DNA of 64,000 nucleotides from BMS3BBIN04 sp964552465 (GTDB taxonomy: Bacteria > Electryoneota > Electryoneia > Electryoneales > Electryoneaceae): positions 1 through 64,000 of the forward strand of contig CAZKGR010000011.1 in the NCBI GenBank assembly GCA_964552465.1, in the 5' to 3' direction. The position numbers and the translations under genes were made by a program. The notes below the pieces were generated by a model. That model saw only the letters and a program-made list of their open reading frames with translations. It was not told the origin of the DNA and searched no databases. Of the stretch, positions 58,432 to 64,000 are shown one piece after another (positions within the stretch are counted from its first letter, which is position 1; each line of letters begins with the position of its first letter).

Positions 58432-60408
58432 TTACTTAATAAGCACAACTTTTTGCTGGGCGGTTTGATTGCCGTATTGCACGTGCAGCAGGTAGACTCC
58501 GCTGGCGTATTGGGACGCGTTCAACTCGACTTGGTGTTGCCCGGCGGCAAACACACCGCTTTCTGCATGCACTGTCTGCCCGAGCAGGTTGGTCAGACTG
58601 ATCACCACCTCCCCATTCTCCGGAACGGTAAACGGCACCATGATCGTCGGATTGAACGGATTCGGATAAGCATCCGCGACGGCGAATCCGCCAGGCAACA
58701 TTTCATTGTCGCCCGCTCCGCTAGCACCATTTGTCAGATCGTCTGGCCAGCCGCTGTCGAACCATTCGTACGAACCGTCCGCATCATTGCCTGCAGCCGT
58801 CTTCGTGAATTCAAACGAATCACTCAATAAGTCTGCCGGGTAGTACCCAATGAATCCTTCATAGATGTAGTCGCCCGCAGGAGCGTAGTCGGGAACGGTC
58901 AATTGCAGGCTTGCGCTCATGTCCGCAAAGGGCGGGACGCTCAACGCCTGCTGGACGATCGGTCCGATGGTGACACCGTTCGGTGTGGTGACCGTGGTCC
59001 AGAAGTCCACGCCGTTAAATGTCTGGTTCAGGTTGGTGGTCAGGTGTACGTCATACGTGACGATCCCACCTTCCGGACCAACGGTTGTGTTCAAACCGTG
59101 CATTTCGAGCGTGGCCGATTCGGCGGCATCGCGGACCAGCATCACGTAGTTGTAGCTGCGGGAAGCGTCGCCCTGCGGCGCATTGCCGAAGTAGTAGCCG
59201 TCGTAGACGTAGTTATATCCAGTGAAATCGCCGTCTTTCACGTCTGATCGCTGACATCCGGCGCTGTGCACGTCCAGCCATTCGCCCATCATGAAGCCCA
59301 TGCCTCGTCCGAAGCAGACATAGACGCCAGAGGGACCGGTTCCATCGCTTCTGATGTGCGTGGTGCTGCTCCAGTACCACGGGTAATCGACCTGTCCGGC
59401 CTCGTTGGTGATCTGGGTCGGATTGAACAATGGGTTAATGGCGGCTGATCCCGTTGCCCCCGGCGCACGGGTGTAATCGACAATACTCTGCAGCTCCTTG
59501 GCGTTCGGCAGGCGCCAGTCACTGTAACCGAGGTGGTTTTCGTCATTCATTTGCTGCGCGTAGGCGAGTGCATCTTCCCAGATCACGCCGGAGCGCGGAC
59601 CGGTGTCGCCGTCAGTGCCGTAATCGTCCTGCGTCCACATCAGGCTGGTGGCGTTGTCGGTGATGGTTCCGTCACCGTTGTCCACGAACTCGTTAATCCC
59701 ATAGTCCACAATACTTCGCACATAGTAGACATAGCGCGGCATGAACATCGGCGCGCCAGTCGGGTAGCCTTTGATGCGACCGTCGGCCAGGTTCAGGCCG
59801 AACGCCGCCGCCTGCCCGTCAAATACATCGTCCAGGCATTCATTGCTGGACCAGAACTGCGCGTCGATCAAACGTTCGCCAGCGTTTTCGTCACCATAAG
59901 CAAAGTCGAAGTAGTCAGTGTCGATAAACGGTATTGGATTGCCAGGGTCAGGGCCGGATGGGTCGGTTCCATCAAAATTCATCAAAGAATACAGTTCTTT
60001 GATTGACGGCGGCCGCCAGTCATCGAATCCGCCGAACACTTCAGCGTTCAGTTGATCGGCATAAGCCTGGGTTTCCGAATACAGCAGCTTGTCATTGGTA
60101 TCGATGTCGCCGTCGCGATCTGTGTCCGGACTTTTAGTCCAGGTCAGGCCCGTGACATTGTCGTACACGGTTAATCCATCGTTTGAGATCGTATAACTGG
60201 GTTGAATGCCATCGAATTGGGCGTCCTGACCGTAGAACGCATCCCCGGGGGACGGTTCGGTGATGGCGATATGATCATCATAGCATGAGGTTTGCCCAGT
60301 ATCAACAATTGGGTAGTCGCCGTTCGCAGAAGTTGCCGCGCCAAACCAGACAATCAGCGCGAACGAAAGTGTCAGGCGTATTAGCCGATTGTATCGTTGG
60401 CGTGCCAT
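58432..60408 (-). CDS. secreted Lcl/DUF1566-domain protein with type IX sorting domain
   Basis: A 658-residue exported protein. ATG 60408 follows GGGGAG; signal peptide to about ATSANG. Two DUF1566 (Lcl C-terminal) domains lie near residues 70-225 and 240-410, each with the marks VTGLTWTKS ... AYADQLN ... DDWRPPSIKELYSLM and NATSLMWTQD ... AYAQQMN ... SDWRLPNAKELQSIV. In Legionella the related domain binds glycosaminoglycans. Then an Ig-like domain (TTVGPEGGIVTYDVHL, DYAPAGDYIYEGFIG, DSFEFTK), linker (SYEWFDSGW) and a sorting domain YPNPFNPTIMVPFTVP...QKVVLIK follow. A glycan-binding surface role is plausible. Confidence 0.9.
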   Translation of the reverse strand: MARQRYNRLIRLTLSFALIVWFGAATSANGDYPIVDTGQTSCYDDHIAITEPSPGDAFYGQDAQFDGIQPSYTISNDGLTVYDNVTGLTWTKSPDTDRDGDIDTNDKLLYSETQAYADQLNAEVFGGFDDWRPPSIKELYSLMNFDGTDPSGPDPGNPIPFIDTDYFDFAYGDENAGERLIDAQFWSSNECLDDVFDGQAAAFGLNLADGRIKGYPTGAPMFMPRYVYYVRSIVDYGINEFVDNGDGTITDNATSLMWTQDDYGTDGDTGPRSGVIWEDALAYAQQMNDENHLGYSDWRLPNAKELQSIVDYTRAPGATGSAAINPLFNPTQITNEAGQVDYPWYWSSTTHIRSDGTGPSGVYVCFGRGMGFMMGEWLDVHSAGCQRSDVKDGDFTGYNYVYDGYYFGNAPQGDASRSYNYVMLVRDAAESATLEMHGLNTTVGPEGGIVTYDVHLTTNLNQTFNGVDFWTTVTTPNGVTIGPIVQQALSVPPFADMSASLQLTVPDYAPAGDYIYEGFIGYYPADLLSDSFEFTKTAAGNDADGSYEWFDSGWPDDLTNGASGAGDNEMLPGGFAVADAYPNPFNPTIMVPFTVPENGEVVISLTNLLGQTVHAESGVFAAGQHQVELNASQYASGVYLLHVQYGNQTAQQKVVLIK

Positions 60409-60563
60409 GTTTAACTCCCCGTGTATGGTTGTTGGGATTCGTTTCATTTATCAGACGCTCGAAAACGATCTCGGTTTAATACGTATATGCAACTCCTTGA
60501 AGTAAACAAGACTCCCGACGATCCTATCTTTACCTTCCCAGCCACTCGCAGCGAGGAAGAACC

Positions 60564-61565
60564 ATGCCTGGAACACATGGCGATCTGCAAGCCCGCCGAA
60601 CCCAGCTTACGGATATATCCAACGGCTATCGTGCTTCATCAACCATCCTGGCTGCGGTCGAACTTGGAGTGTTCAAGGCGTTGGCCGAGGGCGCCAAATC
60701 TGCGGACGCTCTTGCCAACCAGCTTCAATGTTCGCCTCGAGCGCTGCGCCTGTTGCTGGACGCGCTGACCGGGCTTGACCTCCTTCGCCTTGAAGAGGGT
60801 CGCTATTCGCTCCATGGACTTGCAGAAGAATTTCTGCGTCCTGAATGTCCTGGCTACATGGGCGACATCATCGAACATAACGTTGCGATGATGAAGAAAT
60901 GGTCGCACTTGGCGGAAGTCGTGCGCACTGGTGAGCCCTACCTGCGTGAACAGCTACGTTCGCCGGAAGAGTTGCGTGCCTTCATCATGGGGATGCAGAA
61001 CATTGCTGTGAAGTCGGCGGAACAGATGGTGGAATTTCTCGATCTCGGATCTATCAGGCGTATTCTGGATGTCGGGGGTGGGCCAGGAACCTATTTGCAC
61101 GCTCTGCTACGAGAACTTCCCGATGCGACCGGTGCTGTGCTGGATTTCCCCGATGTACTTGAAATCGCCCGCGAACAAACTGAAAAGGAAGGTTTCGTTG
61201 ATCGGGTAGATTACATCGCTGGCGATATGTTCGACGTCAACCTGGCCGGTCCCTGGGATCTCGTGATTTTGAGCAACATTATCCACTCTTTTGATGAAGA
61301 CTTTAACTCCCGTCTGGTCTCTCGAATTGCCCCCACTCTCTCCCCAGGCGGTTTCTTGGTTGTTAAAGATTTCTTTCTCGATGAGAATCGAACTGTCCCC
61401 GCTGATGCCGCGCTCTTTTCCCTCAACATGTTGGTTGGCACCGATGCTGGTCGTTCTTTCAGTTGGCAGGAATGTGAACGTTGGTTATCAGACTCTGGTC
61501 TGAAACTTATACGTCGTGGAAGAGTCGGTATCAGTTCTGGCCTGATCCTCGCTCAAAATCGTTAG
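60564..61565 (+). CDS. SAM-dependent O-methyltransferase (acetylserotonin methyltransferase-like)
   Basis: A 333-residue cytoplasmic enzyme. An N-terminal winged-helix dimerisation domain (STILAAVELGVFKALAEGAK, LANQLQCSPRALRLLLDALT) precedes the class I methyltransferase domain: SAM loop RILDVGGGPGTYLHALL, acidic residue at VLDFPDVLEIAREQ, YIAGDMFDVNLAGPWDLVIL, SNIIHSFDEDFNSRLV (the His is in the general-base position) and LVVKDFFLDENRTVP. The family methylates hydroxyls on small aromatic compounds in antibiotic, pigment or quinone pathways. GAGGAAG lies a few bases before the ATG. It stands alone, so the substrate is unknown. Confidence 0.9.
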   Translation: MPGTHGDLQARRTQLTDISNGYRASSTILAAVELGVFKALAEGAKSADALANQLQCSPRALRLLLDALTGLDLLRLEEGRYSLHGLAEEFLRPECPGYMGDIIEHNVAMMKKWSHLAEVVRTGEPYLREQLRSPEELRAFIMGMQNIAVKSAEQMVEFLDLGSIRRILDVGGGPGTYLHALLRELPDATGAVLDFPDVLEIAREQTEKEGFVDRVDYIAGDMFDVNLAGPWDLVILSNIIHSFDEDFNSRLVSRIAPTLSPGGFLVVKDFFLDENRTVPADAALFSLNMLVGTDAGRSFSWQECERWLSDSGLKLIRRGRVGISSGLILAQNR

Positions 61566-61964
61566 CAAGAAGTTCATCTTCATCGGCGTAACCCCCCTTC
61601 CTGAGAGCTCTCTCGGGCTCTCGGAGGCCTCTCTCTCCAGTTAATACCAAAAGCCAACAACCGTTCGGTACTTCTGTCTTTTCTGGGATAATACTACGCA
61701 ATTCTCTCATTTCGTCTCAATATACAATAAAATTACAAAATACTATCGCTCTATTGTCGAATTATCCTCGCTTTTCCAAATCCAAAATGGTGATACAAGT
61801 ATAAGTCTGTGAAACGTAAGCCACAACAGGGCTTGCGAGACGCGGGTTTTGCTCATTGAGTTCTCAATCGACTTTTTATCACAATTTTCGAGAGATTTGG
61901 GCGCTGGTTAACCATGTGTTTGCATTTGCTTTGATATTATTTACATTTAACGCCAAAAGAACGT
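61566..61964. other. AT-rich intergenic region
   Basis: About 400 bases with long AT-rich stretches near 61720-61800 and a GAGAGCTCTC/GAGGCCTCTC-like palindromic patch near 61609-61635. No gene, riboswitch or tRNA is recognised. It probably holds the promoter of the sensor gene. Confidence 0.4.
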
Positions 61965-63287
61965 GTGAGAGTTATAATATTTTGGGTGAGGATTTTGGAG
62001 TTGAGAGCGGTGACGATCAAGAGGATAGCGGACGCGATTCCATGCAAACCGGCAGGCGCTGTTAGTTTTAGGGCGTTCCGGGCGCGCCGTCCTCTCTCTT
62101 TGCTGTCTGGCGCGGCTCTTCTCATTCTTCTCAGCTTTTCGGTCAAAGCCTTTGAATTATCGACATTTCAACGGTTTGCCATGACAAACCAATATTCCTA
62201 TGAGAAGGTCGGGCTGGTCTTTCCGGTCGAAAATGAGGTGACTATGAAACGGTGGATTATTGATCTCGAGCCTGGTGTGATCATGCCTCAGGATTTGCAT
62301 GCCGTGTCGGAGCCGGATGCGGTTGACACGACTTCGCCGAATGGTTCGGTCGACATGGTGTTGGCGGGATTTGTGCCTGCCGGACTGTTTTCATCAACCG
62401 CAGCTTCGGGGGACGCGCAGTATGGCGGCGGCTGGATGCTTGCCTTGCTGTTAATGGTAGCGTTCGGCTTGCTGGTGATGATGACCAAGTATGTCGTTTC
62501 GCGAAACAGCGCGGTCGAGTTGGAGCGGGTGGTTGATGAACGTACACGTCAATTGGAAAAGTCTGCGGATCAATACCGTTCGTTGGTACAGAACGCGATG
62601 GTCGGAATCTTCCGTGTCAATGCTGACGGGCTGATCGAGACGTCTAACCCTGCGCTTGTTAAGATTCTGCGCTGCACGTCCGAAGAAAAGCTGCTCGGAC
62701 GAAGTTTGCGGGATGACATTTTCATCGACTCCGATCAGTGGGATCAAATTCGGAATCTGCAATCCGTACAGGGTTGGGTGTCGGGTGTTGAGATGGACTG
62801 GAGTTGTTGCGACGGCGGATCTGCTACGGTTCGGCTGAGCGGTCGTTGGGTGAATGTTGGCGACAACAATCTGGTGTGTGAGTTGATCGTGGAAGATATC
62901 ACGGCGTTGGCGAACGCCCGAGTAGCTGAGCTTGAGGCCGAACGGTTGCGTGGGGTACAAAAGCTGGCGATTGCGGTCGCTCATGAGTTTAACAACCCGC
63001 TCAGTATTCTGTTGGGAACGTATCAGCTTTATGTGCGACCGAATATCGATCAATATGATCCAGACACGCGCGCACGTCTTGAGCGTTTGCCGGAGACTGT
63101 ATCACGGATGCGTGGGCTGGTTACGCGCCTGCTTCGTATTACCAAGCTGCGTGAAAACGAATACCTCCATGGTGCGTCCTACCTGAACCTCGACCAGTCG
63201 GCTGGCGACGAAGAGAGCGTTGGTTCGATTGAAAAGACCGAGGATGTTCTCGGCGGAACTGGTAGGACGTTTGCTTCTTTTTCCTGA
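61965..63287 (+). CDS. membrane PAS sensor with phosphoacceptor domain but no kinase ATPase domain
   Basis: A signalling protein of up to 440 residues. No ATG occurs before the first helix; GTG at 61965 and GTG at 62010 (GGAG about ten bases upstream) are the main start candidates. One helix at LLSGAALLILLSFSV and a second at MLALLLMVAFGLLVMM frame a periplasmic part of about 90 residues. One PAS domain follows (YRSLVQNAMVGIFRVNADGL, ending ELIVEDITA). Next is the phosphoacceptor domain with H-box LAIAVAHEFNNPLSILLGTY. The protein ends about 90 residues later with ITKLRENEYLHGASYLNLDQ and an acidic tail, without any HATPase_c motif. Its end resembles that of the sensor at 1106-2503 (IRELHEIDYAAGMQILDL). 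Confidence 0.83.
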   Translation: MRVIIFWVRILELRAVTIKRIADAIPCKPAGAVSFRAFRARRPLSLLSGAALLILLSFSVKAFELSTFQRFAMTNQYSYEKVGLVFPVENEVTMKRWIIDLEPGVIMPQDLHAVSEPDAVDTTSPNGSVDMVLAGFVPAGLFSSTAASGDAQYGGGWMLALLLMVAFGLLVMMTKYVVSRNSAVELERVVDERTRQLEKSADQYRSLVQNAMVGIFRVNADGLIETSNPALVKILRCTSEEKLLGRSLRDDIFIDSDQWDQIRNLQSVQGWVSGVEMDWSCCDGGSATVRLSGRWVNVGDNNLVCELIVEDITALANARVAELEAERLRGVQKLAIAVAHEFNNPLSILLGTYQLYVRPNIDQYDPDTRARLERLPETVSRMRGLVTRLLRITKLRENEYLHGASYLNLDQSAGDEESVGSIEKTEDVLGGTGRTFASFS

Positions 63288-63338
63288 AGGAACAACGCCA
63301 GCCGCGCTGTCTCTCGCCTGATTATTTCCAGTGCTGAG

Positions 63339-63374
63339 AAAACCCGTACGGCAAATGCTGGCCGGGTTTTGTTT
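63339..63374 (+). terminator. terminator after the second PAS sensor
   Basis: AAAACCCG (63339-63346) and CGGGTTTT (63363-63370) are complementary, with a partly paired interior, followed by GTTTT. Confidence 0.65.
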
Positions 63375-63537
63375 TGCTGGGGATGATCTGCGATAGACGT
63401 CTCGCAGACTGTCACAGGCGCCTTGCATTATGGATGTCTTGCATCATGTGCGTCATCCCGGCGTGCGGGGATTCCGGGTTACAGGCTGGTTATTATCGTT
63501 CGGGGATTCTGGTTTTCGAGCCAGACTTGCTCGTGGT

Positions 63538-64000
63538 TTATCGTTTTGACTTACCCTTCGTTTTTCGGTGTTCAGTAATATCAACGGCGTGTTGAAGGCG
63601 TACATTCCGGCCGTCTGGCCATTTAATGATTTGATCAACAGCCTCAAAGTGTTTATCGATAGTGGGATTGTAGTATTCCCACTTATGGGCCTTACCTATA
63701 TTTTTCAGAATTATCTCGTTCGTACAAAAGTCACACGGTCTGTCAACCCCGTACCACTCTTCGTAGCATTTATTTCCAACCAGATTTTTATTAAATATCT
63801 GTTTTGCAGGTTTGTTTGCGTACAATATTTCATTGGTAACAGGGTCAGATATATAGATTGTTGCGTCAATATGATCAAATATGGATAGTAGCTGTTCTCT
63901 TTCAATAGCCAGTCTCCTCTCAATCCTCTTTTGATCAGTTATATCTTTATCGATCCCTCGATATCCTAGCATGTTGCCGTCAACATCAAAGAACGGGACT
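63538..64000 (-). CDS. PAS-domain protein, C-terminal part only (5' end outside window)
   Basis: The frame is open from the right edge to the stop at 63538, giving the last 153 or so residues. The visible part starts VPFFDVDGNMLGYRGIDKDI, the end of one PAC motif, then a helix (QKRIERRLAIEREQLLSIFD) and a second PAS/PAC domain (ATIYISDPVTNEILYANKPA, CYEEWYGVDRPCDFCTN, RNVRLQHAVDITEHRK). It ends directly after that in basic residues (TKGKSKR), with no kinase or output domain. The CxxC pair in RPCDFC is common in this PAS subgroup. The gene is clearly more AT-rich than the rest of the window, suggesting foreign origin. Confidence 0.75.
   Translation of the reverse strand, partial: VPFFDVDGNMLGYRGIDKDITDQKRIERRLAIEREQLLSIFDHIDATIYISDPVTNEILYANKPAKQIFNKNLVGNKCYEEWYGVDRPCDFCTNEIILKNIGKAHKWEYYNPTIDKHFEAVDQIIKWPDGRNVRLQHAVDITEHRKTKGKSKR

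Noticed and set aside
61820..61860. A cyclic-di-GMP-riboswitch-like patch (GCTTGCGAGACGCGGG) in the AT-rich gap
   Set aside because: The conserved GEMM core and the second stem with a tetraloop cannot be matched, so the likeness is superficial.
1..64000. tRNA, rRNA, insertion sequences or prophage genes
   Set aside because: No cloverleaf-like intergenic sequence, rRNA signature, transposase or phage protein was recognised on either strand when read by eye. A tRNAscan and transposase profile search would be decisive.

Overview
The window is about 64 kb of a mid-GC bacterial chromosome with a two-membrane envelope. Ten of its large secreted proteins (one of them frameshifted) end in the type A C-terminal sorting domain of the type IX secretion system (start near YPNPFN, then a pseudopilin-like VFNxxGQxVATLxxG stretch, SSGIYFxxA, and a basic xKVMLxR/K end). 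Together with Mla/MCE lipid transport genes this points to the FCB superphylum, most likely an uncultured candidate phylum of the Zixibacteria/Calditrichaeota/KSB1/Electryoneota type. I cannot place it more closely. No type IX machinery gene, rRNA, tRNA, CRISPR array, insertion sequence or plasmid gene is visible.

Layout. 1-2.5 kb: the 5' part of a CBM9/DUF5916-type secreted protein (cut by the left edge) and a divergent PAS sensor that ends after its histidine phosphoacceptor domain. 2.5-6.1 kb: a GT-C glycosyltransferase with TPRs and an Xaa-Pro peptidase. 6.1-23.2 kb: a zone of secreted sorting-domain proteins (FG-GAP propellers, a beta-helix, two tandemly duplicated DNRLRE/BACON proteins, one frameshifted), interrupted by a lipoprotein, ndk, an unusual pair of 3-hydroxyacyl-CoA dehydrogenase plus degenerate APS-kinase-like protein, and a CDF metal transporter. 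23.3-26.3 kb: a large lipoprotein and an AraC/GyrI regulator. 26.5-38 kb: a long plus-strand envelope cluster with an atypical NtrC-like activator, a polyprenyl-phosphate sugar transferase, an MsbA-like exporter, two GT4 glycosyltransferases, then MlaE-MlaF-MlaD, an auxiliary lipoprotein and a sulfotransferase-like protein. 38-42.3 kb: an outer-membrane protein, rex and gyrA on the minus strand. 42.8-48.2 kb: aldo/keto reductase, a secreted protein that has lost its sorting domain, an IMPACT-family protein, a CorC-like CBS protein and a SPOR protein. 48.4-60.4 kb: a second secreted zone (subtilase, LVIVD propeller, nidogen-like protein, M3 peptidase, Lcl/DUF1566 protein). 60.5-64 kb: an O-methyltransferase, a second PAS sensor lacking the kinase ATPase domain, and the end of an AT-rich PAS gene cut by the right edge.

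How it fits together. Much of the window serves the cell surface: glycan assembly and lipid transport in the centre, flanked by exported beta-rich proteins. Nine of the sorting-domain proteins share not only that domain but a preceding Ig-like domain of about 100 residues and a W-x-G linker, joined to unrelated N-terminal domains. Intergenic regions carry several families of short palindromes and degenerate heptamer repeats, and matching palindromes also occur in frame inside the glycosyltransferase gene. Long G tracts in two surface-protein genes and a homopolymer frameshift in a third suggest possible phase variation.
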